62,793 nt of DNA. Origin: an uncultured PS1 clade bacterium. GTDB taxonomy: Bacteria; Pseudomonadota; Alphaproteobacteria; MED-G09. The position numbers and the translations under genes were made by a program. The notes beneath the pieces were generated by a model. That model saw nothing but the letters and a program-made list of their open reading frames with translations, was not told the origin of the DNA and did not search any database. Below, one piece after another: positions 25,900 to 33,670 of the stretch. Each line of letters begins with the position of its first letter. Position 1 is the first letter of the stretch. The stretch spans positions 1 through 62,793 of the forward strand of contig CACLNZ010000006.1 in assembly GCA_902608415.1 (NCBI GenBank), given 5' to 3'.

Positions 25900-26311
25900 A
25901 TGTAGTATGTAAAATTGAAAAAGTCCTTTTTTGGAAATACCAACGGCCATCAAGTTTAATAAATTCATCATGATATTGTCCGTGAGTTTGTGATTTAATG
26001 TTTTCTTTATCTGTACCTACTTCGATTGTATATGTTGTTCCTTTGGCATTATTTCCGTCAATTGTTAAAGATCCAAGCAGAGCTACAAATACTATGTATT
26101 CATAATTACTCATGGCTTCTTCCCATTTTTTTACAATTTGATCTCTACCTTCAACTTTTTCAAGACCAGGAAAGTTTGGAACACTCCAAATTGCATCTTC
26201 AGACCATGTATTACCCCAATCTTTTGAATCATTTCTGCTAACTGCGTCTCCATATGACATTACCAATTCATGAAGAGCTAGTTTATCTTCTGTATTTCCA
26301 ACAAAGCTCAT
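25898..26311 (-). CDS. SnoaL-like protein, paralogue of 14354-14752
   Basis: A 137-residue NTF2-fold protein with KLALHELVMSYGDAVSRND, WGNTWSEDAIWSVPNF and GRWYFQKRTFSIL. It shares the W-G-x-T-W-S-x-x-A-I-W core and the C-terminal strand with the protein next to Rieske copy 2, so the two arose by duplication. The ATG is preceded by AATAGGAGATAAT, a good ribosome site. It is transcribed alone, toward the TonB receptor, and is divergent from the phytase gene. It may be an accessory subunit or an isomerase/dehydratase. Confidence 0.82.
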   Translation of the reverse strand: MSFVGNTEDKLALHELVMSYGDAVSRNDSKDWGNTWSEDAIWSVPNFPGLEKVEGRDQIVKKWEEAMSNYEYIVFVALLGSLTIDGNNAKGTTYTIEVGTDKENIKSQTHGQYHDEFIKLDGRWYFQKRTFSILHTT

Positions 26312-26413
26312 ATTATCTCCTATTATTTATTTAAATTTTTTATTTTAATACTATAAGATATATGTGTGTAAATTCATAAAAGTTTTAAAAAAGATTAAAA
26401 ATATAAAGTATTA

Positions 26414-27490
26414 ATGTTTTCTATATTTAGTAAAATAAGTTTTGTTGTGTTCCTGTTAACATTTTTAAATATATTAACAGCAAAAGAAATTGTAATTTAC
26501 CCTATAGTTGAAACTGAGAGTGTTTTTACAAAAGGTGATGCAGCAGATGATCCAGCTTTTTGGTTTAATGAAAATGATCCTTCACAAAGTAAAATTTTTG
26601 GAACTGATAAAAAGGCTGGTTTGCATTCCTTTTCTTTAACTGGAAAAAGAATTCAATATTTACCATCAGGTAAAGTTAATAATATTGACATAAGAAGTGG
26701 TTATAATTTTGGAGCAAAAAAATTCTCTTTACTAGCCGCCTCAAATGCAAGTGACAATTCTATTCCTGTGTATCTAGTCGATGAAAATGGAATCATTGAT
26801 AACTTAAAAAATATAATAGTTACTGATTTGGATAGCGTTTATGGCTTATGCATGTACAAAAGTACAAAATCAAATGCAACTTTTATTTTTGTAAGTGATG
26901 TAAATACATCATCAATTTATCAATATCGAATTCTAGATGTTTTTCCAATAAAAGTTCAAATGGTTAGACAGATTAATCTTAATTCTACTTCAGAGGGATG
27001 TGTTGCTGATGATGAAACAGGTTTTTTATATTTTGCTCAAGAAGATGATAAATCAGGAGTTTACTTTATTGATGCTGAACCTAATGGAGTAGAAATTCAA
27101 ATAATAGATAGAACTGTGCAATACGGAGGAAATATAAATGGCGATACTGAGGGACTGGCAATTTTAAAACATGAAAAAATGAAACTGTTAATTGCCTCAT
27201 CTCAAGGTTCAAGTGATTTTGTAGTTTATAACCTTGATAAAAATAACCAATTTTTAGGAAGAATTTCTATAAAGAAATCAAAAAAAATTGATGGAGTATC
27301 AAGAACAGATGGTATAGAAATTTTTAGAGGAAAAATTAATGATAATTTTAATTCAGGAATTTTTATTGCTCAAGATGATATGAATATGGAAATATATGAC
27401 CTTAACAACACTCCTTTACAAGCCAAGCAAGTAAACCAAAATTTTAAACTCATGAATCTAGATTTAATTATTGAAAAATTTATTGATTAA
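26414..27490 (+). CDS. Beta-propeller phytase (myo-inositol hexaphosphate 3-phosphohydrolase)
   Basis: A 358-residue secreted protein: hydrophobic signal at residues 1-23 and a BPP-type beta-propeller. The opening GDAADDPAFWFNENDPSQSK, IFGTDKKAGLHSFSLTGKRIQYLPSGKVNNIDIR, the DDETGFLYFAQED block and DTEGLAIL are the calcium/phosphate-site motifs of this family. It releases phosphate from phytate outside the cytoplasm. The ATG lacks a clear ribosome site. The stop overlaps the convergent methylmalonyl-CoA epimerase gene by 4 bases. Together with the PhoD-like gene at 60108 it points to use of organic phosphorus. Confidence 0.88.
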   Translation: MFSIFSKISFVVFLLTFLNILTAKEIVIYPIVETESVFTKGDAADDPAFWFNENDPSQSKIFGTDKKAGLHSFSLTGKRIQYLPSGKVNNIDIRSGYNFGAKKFSLLAASNASDNSIPVYLVDENGIIDNLKNIIVTDLDSVYGLCMYKSTKSNATFIFVSDVNTSSIYQYRILDVFPIKVQMVRQINLNSTSEGCVADDETGFLYFAQEDDKSGVYFIDAEPNGVEIQIIDRTVQYGGNINGDTEGLAILKHEKMKLLIASSQGSSDFVVYNLDKNNQFLGRISIKKSKKIDGVSRTDGIEIFRGKINDNFNSGIFIAQDDMNMEIYDLNNTPLQAKQVNQNFKLMNLDLIIEKFID

Positions 27491-27897
27491 TGTTTTGGAG
27501 TTTCCATTAATTCAATTAAAACACCATCACTGTCTTTTGGGTGAATAAAAATAATAGGGGTCCCATGTGCACCAATTCTTGGTTCATTTAAAACTGTAGC
27601 CCCTTTTTCCTCCATTTCAATTTTTGCTTTATGAATATCTTTAACCTCGAAACAAATATGATGTTGTCCTCCTTTAGGGTTTTTATCTAGAAAACTTTGA
27701 ATTGGAGAGCCATCCCCTAAAGGTTCAATCAGCTCGATTTGACTATTTGGAAGATTAACAAAACAAAACTTTACACCTTGGTCGGTCATTTCACCAATTT
27801 CTGTAATATCAGTTGCGTTATATAAATTTTTATATGTTTCAATAGCTTTTTCTATTGACGGCACCGCAACGCCAACATGATTTAATGGTCCTATCAT
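27487..27897 (-). CDS. mce: Methylmalonyl-CoA epimerase
   Basis: A 136-residue VOC-fold protein with the epimerase landmarks LNHVGVAVPSIEKAIETY, the mid-protein PNSQIELIEPLGDGSPIQ, GGQHHICFEVKDI and the C-terminal DGVLIELMET, which carry the metal-binding His/Gln/His/Glu set. It interconverts (S)- and (R)-methylmalonyl-CoA in propionate and odd-chain or branched-acid catabolism. No mutase or propionyl-CoA carboxylase gene is in the window. Length is normal for the family. Confidence 0.87.
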   Translation of the reverse strand: MIGPLNHVGVAVPSIEKAIETYKNLYNATDITEIGEMTDQGVKFCFVNLPNSQIELIEPLGDGSPIQSFLDKNPKGGQHHICFEVKDIHKAKIEMEEKGATVLNEPRIGAHGTPIIFIHPKDSDGVLIELMETPKH

Positions 27898-28006
27898 TTT
27901 AAATCCCCTATAAATTATTTGTAAAAATCTTTTTTTTCATTAATCTTTCAATCAGATTAACAAAATTACATTATAAAAGAAATATTATCAAAGAAGGATT
28001 AAAATT

Positions 28007-28618
28007 ATGCTCAAAGTTCATTTTGCTCCAAATTCTAGAGCCGGCAGAATTATATGGTTGTTAGAGGAATTATCTCTTCCTTATGAGGTTAATAATATGG
28101 CGTTTCATCCAAGTGACTTAAAATCAGATGAACATAGAAAAAGACATCCTCTAGGAAGAATTCCAGTTCTTGATGATGGTGATATTAGAATTTATGAGTC
28201 TGGTGCAATAGTAGAGTATGTTCTGGAAAGGCATAAAAATGGAGGATTAAAACCTTCTACTGATGATAGAAATTATCCTGATTTTTTACAATGGTTTCAT
28301 TATTGCGAAGGTATGGTAATGCCTCCTATTAATACTATTGTTGTTCAGACCATTCTTCTTCCTCCTGAAAGGAGAGATGAAACTGCATTAGGACAAGCAC
28401 AAAGATTGCTAACAAAATCAATAGCTCCTGTTGACGAGGCTCTTGAAGGAAAAGAATATTTAATTGGAAATTTTTCTGCGGCAGATATTATGCTTGGTCA
28501 TGCATGTTTTATGAGTAATAGAATGGGTTGCGTTCCCGATGAAATGAGTAATCTTAAAAAATATGTTGAAAATATCACGAATAGACCAGCTTTTAAAATA
28601 GCTATTGAAATGCAATAG
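28007..28618 (+). CDS. Glutathione S-transferase
   Basis: A 203-residue canonical bacterial GST. The N-terminal thioredoxin-like domain has PNSRAGRIIWLLEELSLPYEV, LGRIPVLDDGDIRIYESGAIVEYVLE (the cis-Pro and the ES glutathione-binding pair) and the C-terminal helical domain has YLIGNFSAADIMLGHACF. An AAGGA ribosome site precedes the ATG. It conjugates glutathione to electrophiles or acts as a peroxidase; the partner pathway is unknown. Its end overlaps the beginning of the DUF998-like gene depending on the start chosen there. Confidence 0.92.
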   Translation: MLKVHFAPNSRAGRIIWLLEELSLPYEVNNMAFHPSDLKSDEHRKRHPLGRIPVLDDGDIRIYESGAIVEYVLERHKNGGLKPSTDDRNYPDFLQWFHYCEGMVMPPINTIVVQTILLPPERRDETALGQAQRLLTKSIAPVDEALEGKEYLIGNFSAADIMLGHACFMSNRMGCVPDEMSNLKKYVENITNRPAFKIAIEMQ

Positions 28619-28631
28619 AAGCCATCTTCTG

Positions 28632-29312
28632 ATGATGAATTTTTGGACAGTTAAAGTAATAAGATTTGTTACAATTTTCTTTGTTATTGCAGTTATTGTT
28701 GCTTCTTATTTTTATCCAGGTGGTAATATTCATGATACTGCTCAATTGGGGTATTCATTTACCCATAATTTTTTAAGTGATTTAGGTGGATTAGAATCTC
28801 ATTCAGGTGAAGATAATATTATATCCTCAATTTTTTTTAATTTATCAATGTTACTTTTTTTCTTTATCGGTATTTCCTTCTTGTTTGTTCCTATTTTATT
28901 TAAGGAAAACAAGATTACATTTATTTTAGCAATTATTGGTTCTTTGTTTTTCTTTATCGGATCAATATTCTTTGCGGGCGTAGGATTTACTCCTTATGAT
29001 GTTTTTTTTGATCTTCATGTATTTTTTGCCCTTAATTCTTTTGGACTTATGGTGCCAGCATCTTTTTTATATTTAATAGTTTTTCTTAGAAGTTCCCTTA
29101 GTAAAAAATATATCACTGTAATAGCCTTATTTTTAGTTTTTGTTACAGCTTATGTTATTTACTTAAATTTTGGTGAAAGCCCTTTGTTAAATAAGAATGC
29201 CATGATTACTTCAGCTATCATTCAAAAACTAATAGCCTTTTTGTCTATTGCCTCGATATTTTCTCTTACTTTTGGTTTTTCTAAAATAGAAAGAGAGTTA
29301 AGCAAGATTTAA
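28632..29312 (+). CDS. DUF998-like six-helix membrane protein
   Basis: A 226-residue integral membrane protein with about six hydrophobic segments. NFLSDLGGLE after the first helix, and SSIFFNLSMLLFF in helix 2, are the N-x-x-S-D-L-G and F-N motifs I associate with DUF998 proteins. Function is unknown. The ATG at 28632 (or 28635) is preferred; an upstream start overlapping the GST gene would add polar residues. It probably shares a transcript with the GST gene. Confidence 0.65.
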   Translation: MMNFWTVKVIRFVTIFFVIAVIVASYFYPGGNIHDTAQLGYSFTHNFLSDLGGLESHSGEDNIISSIFFNLSMLLFFFIGISFLFVPILFKENKITFILAIIGSLFFFIGSIFFAGVGFTPYDVFFDLHVFFALNSFGLMVPASFLYLIVFLRSSLSKKYITVIALFLVFVTAYVIYLNFGESPLLNKNAMITSAIIQKLIAFLSIASIFSLTFGFSKIERELSKI

Positions 29313-29314
29313 TA

Positions 29315-29333
29315 ATTGCAATTAAATTGCAAT
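29315..29333. promoter_or_regulatory. Paired ATTGCAAT palindromes upstream of ferritin-like gene
   Basis: Two identical self-complementary octamers, ATTGCAAT, start 11 bases apart (29315 and 29326), that is, about one helical turn. They lie 58 bases upstream of the ferritin-like ATG and 3 bases after the previous stop. The phased palindromes suggest an operator for a dimeric regulator, although AT-rich DNA can produce such sites by chance. Confidence 0.3.
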
Positions 29334-29390
29334 ATCAGACAAGTAAAAATTACTATGTTATAAGCGCTCTAAATTGAATTGGAGTTTATT

Positions 29391-29825
29391 ATGGAAGAAT
29401 TAAATCAAGCTAAAGTCTGTGAAATTTTAAATCAGATTATGGAATATGAATTAGCCGGTGTTGTTAGATACACACATTCATCTTTAATGGTATCTGGCCC
29501 AAACAGAATACCAATAGTTGAATTTTTACAGAGCCAAGCAACTGAGTCATTAGATCATGCTCAACAAGCAGGTGAGTTTTTGACGGGCTTAGATGGTCAT
29601 CCGAGTCAGAAAATTGCTAGAATTGAAGAAAGCAATAGGCACTCTATAGAGGATATTCTTGAAGAAAGTCTCGAGCATGAAATTCATGCTTTAAACCTAT
29701 ATAAAGAACTACTTGATTGTGTCGAAAATGGATCAGTTTATCTTGAGGAATATGCAAGAACAATGATTGGTCAAGAAGAGCAACACACAATTGAGCTTAA
29801 AAAAATGCTTAAAGACTATTCATGA
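29391..29825 (+). CDS. Bacterioferritin/ferritin-like diiron protein
   Basis: A 144-residue four-helix-bundle protein: helix A ends in NQIMEYELAGVVRYTHSS (E18/E20), helix B has ATESLDHAQQAGEFLTGLDG, helix C SLEHEIHALNLYKELL and helix D GQEEQHTIELKKML (E129-x2-H132). This is the bacterioferritin/DPS-like layout for iron storage or oxidative protection. In helix B the acidic ligand and His are four apart (E52...H56) instead of the usual three, so the ferroxidase site may be altered. The ATG at 29391 with GGAG upstream is preferred over a TTG at 29379. Confidence 0.82.
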   Translation: MEELNQAKVCEILNQIMEYELAGVVRYTHSSLMVSGPNRIPIVEFLQSQATESLDHAQQAGEFLTGLDGHPSQKIARIEESNRHSIEDILEESLEHEIHALNLYKELLDCVENGSVYLEEYARTMIGQEEQHTIELKKMLKDYS

Positions 29826-29850
29826 TAAATAATCCATTTATTTAACATTT

Positions 29851-29879
29851 TTGACACTTTAAAGATTTATATTTATACT
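29851..29879 (+). promoter_or_regulatory. Near-consensus sigma-70 promoter of cupin/restriction-modification unit
   Basis: TTGACA (29851-29856), a 17-base spacer and TATACT (29874-29879) form an almost perfect housekeeping promoter. The ATG at 29903 follows after 23 bases with AGGGGAAAA as ribosome site, giving a very short leader. It is the strongest promoter-like sequence I see in the window and appears to drive the cupin gene and, by overlap, the methyltransferase and endonuclease genes. Confidence 0.75.
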
Positions 29880-29902
29880 TTGTTTTAAATTAGGGGAAAA
29901 TT

Positions 29903-30982
29903 ATGAGTGAACAAGAAGAAAGTTTTAATCCAGAGTACAATCCACTTGGCGCAGAGGGCTCCATTGATACTAATGCAATGCCATGGATACCAATAAAAGA
30001 TGTAAAAGGTCTGCATGTCAAGCCAATAAGAGTAAGTCCAGAAAGCGGGATGTTCTCTTTAATTTATAAGCTTGATAAAGGATGTTCATTTCCAAGCTCC
30101 GTTTATCTTGGAGGCATGGATATGCTGGTTTTATCTGGACAGTTGAGTTATTTTCAAGATGACAAAGAGAGTGTTTTAGCTCCAGGAACATGGGGCTTTA
30201 TAGCTGCAAATTCTAAAGTAAATTCAATAACCGCTATTGAGGATACTGAAGTTTTAGCAAATTTTTATAGTGCATTAGCTTTGTTAAAGGAAGATGGGTC
30301 AATTCAATCTCTTTTAACTGGAACTGATGTAATGAAGCTTGCAAATGAGAAAAATATTTCTCTTGTTCCTAATTCATCAACTGAATGTTGGGAGCGTGGT
30401 CCTCAGACTTATGATGGTGAAGGTGAACCTTTAGCTATAGCTTCTTCTAATGCAGCAACATTAGTAGATTCAGATGTTGGATCTGTATTATCATCTGAAA
30501 TTTCTCACCCTCATTTTGTTGATACTAGAGAAGTACCATGGTTTACAATGCCGACAATGCCTGATGTTGGTTTAAAGCTTTTGCGTGTCAGTGAAGAAAC
30601 TGGATTTGTTTCTATGATTGTCAGACATAATGGAGTTGCGCTTCCACATTCACATATTGGCGCTAGTGACTTTTTAGTATTGAGTGGAGCTTTAGGTGTT
30701 AGAGCAGGCCCTCCTGAAGGCTATGGACCAGGTATGTGGTTCTATGAACCTGCAGGTGCGAGACATGAGGAAACACAAAGAGTTACAGATGAAGATTTAA
30801 TCTATACTGCTAATATATATGGTCCCTTAGTTTTTGACTCTGGACCTGGCACACCTGTCGAAGCTGTTGTTTCTTGGATGGATTATAAAACAATGGCTGA
30901 AGAGGGTGGTATCAAATTAGTTCCAAATTCGAATTCAAATGATAAAACCTTACTTGCATGGGCTCCAATAGAAGCAAATTAA
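29903..30982 (+). CDS. Double-cupin protein (ChrR/2,4'-dihydroxyacetophenone dioxygenase-like)
   Basis: A 359-residue protein made of two homologous cupin units, each opening with a PW-x-x-x block (MPWIPIKDVKGLHVKPIRV near residue 26; VPWFTMPTMPDVGLKLLRV near residue 212). The C-terminal unit keeps a metal-site motif PHSHIGASDFLVLSGALGV and GARHEET. In the N-terminal unit the equivalent stretch is PSSVYLGGMDMLVLSGQL, lacking the histidines, so only one unit should bind metal. Such proteins include ring-cleaving dioxygenases and ChrR-type sensors; the reaction is unknown. It overlaps the methyltransferase gene by 25 bases. Confidence 0.8.
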   Translation: MSEQEESFNPEYNPLGAEGSIDTNAMPWIPIKDVKGLHVKPIRVSPESGMFSLIYKLDKGCSFPSSVYLGGMDMLVLSGQLSYFQDDKESVLAPGTWGFIAANSKVNSITAIEDTEVLANFYSALALLKEDGSIQSLLTGTDVMKLANEKNISLVPNSSTECWERGPQTYDGEGEPLAIASSNAATLVDSDVGSVLSSEISHPHFVDTREVPWFTMPTMPDVGLKLLRVSEETGFVSMIVRHNGVALPHSHIGASDFLVLSGALGVRAGPPEGYGPGMWFYEPAGARHEETQRVTDEDLIYTANIYGPLVFDSGPGTPVEAVVSWMDYKTMAEEGGIKLVPNSNSNDKTLLAWAPIEAN

Positions 30983-32067
30983 AAAAGTATAATGTAGTTG
31001 ATCTATTTTGTGGTGTTGGAGGTCTTACTTTAGGCTTCGATCAAACAAAAAGATTCAATACTATTTTTGCTAATGATGTCGATAGCGATATGTGTAAAGC
31101 ATATAAGCTTAATTTTCCTAACACAGTAATTTCTGATAACTCTATATCTAATGTAGACTTTAAAGATATAACTAGTAAAAAAAAAATTGATATTGTAGTT
31201 GGAGGACCACCATGTCAGGCCTATTCTACATCAGGAAAAAGATTACTTAATGACCCTAGAGCTGTTCTCTTTAAGGAGTATTTTAGGGCAATAAAAGACT
31301 TAAAACCATCACTATTCATATATGAAAATGTAAAAGGCCTTCTTTCTATGGGGCAAGGGCGATTAATAAATGAAATAAAGGAATTATTTCTTTCTCAAGG
31401 CTATAATCTAAAATTAGAAGTTCTAAATGCTGCAGATTATGGGGTACCTCAGATAAGAGAGAGGGTTTTTGTCATAGGCGTTAAGCAGAGAAAAAATTTT
31501 TTGTTCCCAAAAAAAACCCATCACAATAACGAAGGCGAAGATTTATTTAAAAAAACTTATTTAACTCTTGAGGATGCCATGTCTGACTTACCTCGAATTC
31601 CTGTTAACTCTCAATCAAAAACTTACATAAAAGAACCACAAAATAATTATCAAAAGTTAATGAGATTAAAAGCCCCAAGTGCTTTAACAGAACAAGAATC
31701 TGCCAATCATGGTAAAAAGTTATTAAATGCGATTAAGTTTTTACCTGAGGGCGGTTTAAAAAAATCAATTCCCAAAAAATATAGACCTAAATCAGGTTAT
31801 GCTAATAGTTACGGAAGATTATGGTGGAAAAGACCCTCAACAACTATAACAAGAAATTTTGGTACACCAAGTTCTGCAAGATGTGTGCACCCATTGATTG
31901 ACAGAGCACTTACCACTAGAGAGGGCGCAAGACTTCAGAGTTTTCCAGATTGGTTTAAATTTTATGGATCTAGAGCAAAAAAAAATCTTCAGATAGGTAA
32001 TGCTGTACCTCCATTGCTAGCAAATAAAATAGCTAAATCAGTTTTACAGTATTTAGATAAAAAATGA
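30958..32067 (+). CDS. DNA (cytosine-5-)-methyltransferase of a type II restriction-modification system
   Basis: A 369-residue C5 methyltransferase with all main motifs in order: I VVDLFCGVGGLTLGF (13-27), IV GGPPCQAYSTSGKR with catalytic C86, VI YENVKG (122-127), VIII QIRERVFVIG (165-174), a target-recognition region about 180-290, and IX-X TREGARLQSFPDWF and QIGNAVPPLLA. It methylates cytosine at an unknown site to protect against the adjacent endonuclease. The ATG at 30958 lies inside the cupin gene (25-base overlap); motif I is so close to the N terminus that a later start is not possible. No ribosome site is obvious, so translational coupling is likely. Confidence 0.93.
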   Translation: MGSNRSKLKKYNVVDLFCGVGGLTLGFDQTKRFNTIFANDVDSDMCKAYKLNFPNTVISDNSISNVDFKDITSKKKIDIVVGGPPCQAYSTSGKRLLNDPRAVLFKEYFRAIKDLKPSLFIYENVKGLLSMGQGRLINEIKELFLSQGYNLKLEVLNAADYGVPQIRERVFVIGVKQRKNFLFPKKTHHNNEGEDLFKKTYLTLEDAMSDLPRIPVNSQSKTYIKEPQNNYQKLMRLKAPSALTEQESANHGKKLLNAIKFLPEGGLKKSIPKKYRPKSGYANSYGRLWWKRPSTTITRNFGTPSSARCVHPLIDRALTTREGARLQSFPDWFKFYGSRAKKNLQIGNAVPPLLANKIAKSVLQYLDKK

Positions 32068-32076
32068 GTAAAAAAA

Positions 32077-32922
32077 ATGAGAAATAGATCTGAGGGATGG
32101 AAGCACGCTAAAGTAAGTGGCCACAGGAACGAAGTATTAATTGCAGAAAAAATTATGAATGATTTAGATTTCTCCAATCAACTTAAGACAATATTAAAAA
32201 AAGATTTTGTAATAAGAAAAGTTGAAGCTGACGGACTCAAGAATAAAAAAGTCATAGATGTATTTGGAACTAAAACTACACAAAAAACAGATTTAAAAAT
32301 TTTCTGGGAAAACAATTCCTTTACAAATATTTCGATTAAAAAAAGTAAATCTGGCCAAGTTTTTTTAATAAGTTTTGAAAATTTTATCAAAGGTTTTGAG
32401 TTACAATTTAATTCAAAAATTCCAAGCGATGTTAAAAGAGCTCTTTCATTATTTATAAATGGAGCAAAGGATATTGAAGATATTCTATCTAATGAAGAAT
32501 ATCAAAAAAGTGACAACAAAATTGTCAAATATGAGAAAAGAAAGAAAAGATTAACATGGGAAACATTAAAAAAATACGATCATGAGTTGACTGAAGCTTT
32601 ATTATTTTGGTTAAAAAAAAATGTCAGAGATTTGATTTTATTTTGTTTTCAAAGAGGTCTGGTTATGCAGGAGTCTAATTGGGCAGAATATTTATGGTAT
32701 TACAATACAATCAATGAAAACAATAATAACATAACACTAAAAATAGAGAAAATTGCAGAAGAGCTATCTTCTATAAAATATCAAAAAAATATCATTCCTG
32801 GAGATAGAACTGGTGGTACAACAATACAATTACCCTTTGGTTTTTTGCAATGGCATCAAAAGAAACTTCAATTTCATCAAAAAATGGATTTAATTATTGA
32901 AGGTTTCAATTTAAATAAGTAA
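32077..32922 (+). CDS. Probable type II restriction endonuclease
   Basis: A 281-residue protein 9 bases downstream of the cytosine methyltransferase. A PD-(D/E)xK-like arrangement can be read as E19 (GHRNEVLIAEKI), D72 (KTDLKIFWENN) and I87-K88-K89 (NISIKKSKSGQ), which resembles the D-x(n)-hydrophobic-x-K core of restriction enzymes. A C-terminal block GDRTGGTTIQLPFGFLQWHQ may be a specificity or dimer element. I do not recognise a named prototype, and the recognition site is unknown. Base composition is even more A-rich than its neighbours, suggesting acquisition. The assignment depends mainly on position and the nuclease-like core. Confidence 0.7.
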   Translation: MRNRSEGWKHAKVSGHRNEVLIAEKIMNDLDFSNQLKTILKKDFVIRKVEADGLKNKKVIDVFGTKTTQKTDLKIFWENNSFTNISIKKSKSGQVFLISFENFIKGFELQFNSKIPSDVKRALSLFINGAKDIEDILSNEEYQKSDNKIVKYEKRKKRLTWETLKKYDHELTEALLFWLKKNVRDLILFCFQRGLVMQESNWAEYLWYYNTINENNNNITLKIEKIAEELSSIKYQKNIIPGDRTGGTTIQLPFGFLQWHQKKLQFHQKMDLIIEGFNLNK

Positions 32923-32974
32923 TAAGATTATATGTTTGAATAAAATAATTTTTAATCTATGCAAGGTTCAAAAA

Positions 32975-33664
32975 ATGGATAATAAGGTTTCTCTAATCGC
33001 TGGTTCAACAGGATTTCTTGGTTCAAAAATTCTAAATTCTTTATCTAAAGAAGATACAAAAACTTATTGTCTTTCAAGAAGAAAGAATAATAATAACCAA
33101 AAAAATATAGAAGAATTAATTATTGATTTTGAAAAATTAGATGACTTTGATTTACCTAAAATTGATCATGTTTATCTATGTTTAGGTTATGAATTAAGAG
33201 CTTGGGAGTTAATCGTAATGCCTGATAAACTAAAATACCCTTTTTATAAAGTTGATTACGAATATACTCTTAATATTGCAAAAAAAAGCTTAGATGCTGG
33301 TGTTAAATCTATCTCATTAGTTTCAGCTGTTGGAGCAAACACAGATTCAACAAGCTTTTACCTAAAAACTAAAGGTGAGTTAGAAGAGGAGATTAAAAAG
33401 CTTCCTTTTGAAACAATCAATATATTTCAGCCAGGTCATTTAGCAGGAAGAATTGATTGGCAAAGAGAAAAAAGTGATCCAAGAATAGATGTCTTTGCTT
33501 TTGAAATAGCATCCTTATTTTTTGATCCATTTATGATTAGTGGATTAAGAAAGTTTAGGAGTATAAATGCTAAAAGATTGGCAAAATTCATTATAAAGAA
33601 ATCTAAAGAAAATCATAACGGCATTAACTATATGAGTTATAATGATTTCACATACGATAATTAG
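32975..33664 (+). CDS. NAD(P)-binding atypical SDR (HTATIP2/NmrA-like)
   Basis: A 229-residue Rossmann protein with the GxxGxxG loop in IAGSTGFLGSKIL, CLSRRKNN for cofactor choice, VYLCLGYEL and SLVSAVGANTDSTSFYLKTKGELE, which contains the Y-x-x-x-K pair typical of HTATIP2-like atypical SDRs. The C terminus (LRKFRSINAKRLAKFII) fits the same group. The ATG at 32975 has AAGG upstream and starts right at the first beta strand; a TTG at 32936 would add 13 residues. It follows the restriction endonuclease in the same direction. Confidence 0.82.
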   Translation: MDNKVSLIAGSTGFLGSKILNSLSKEDTKTYCLSRRKNNNNQKNIEELIIDFEKLDDFDLPKIDHVYLCLGYELRAWELIVMPDKLKYPFYKVDYEYTLNIAKKSLDAGVKSISLVSAVGANTDSTSFYLKTKGELEEEIKKLPFETINIFQPGHLAGRIDWQREKSDPRIDVFAFEIASLFFDPFMISGLRKFRSINAKRLAKFIIKKSKENHNGINYMSYNDFTYDN

Positions 33665-33670
33665 TTAAAT

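Noticed and set aside
30958-32922. Phage or integron origin of the restriction-modification genes
   Set aside because: No integrase, attachment-site repeats or tRNA flank the pair; acquisition is possible but no transfer machinery is visible.
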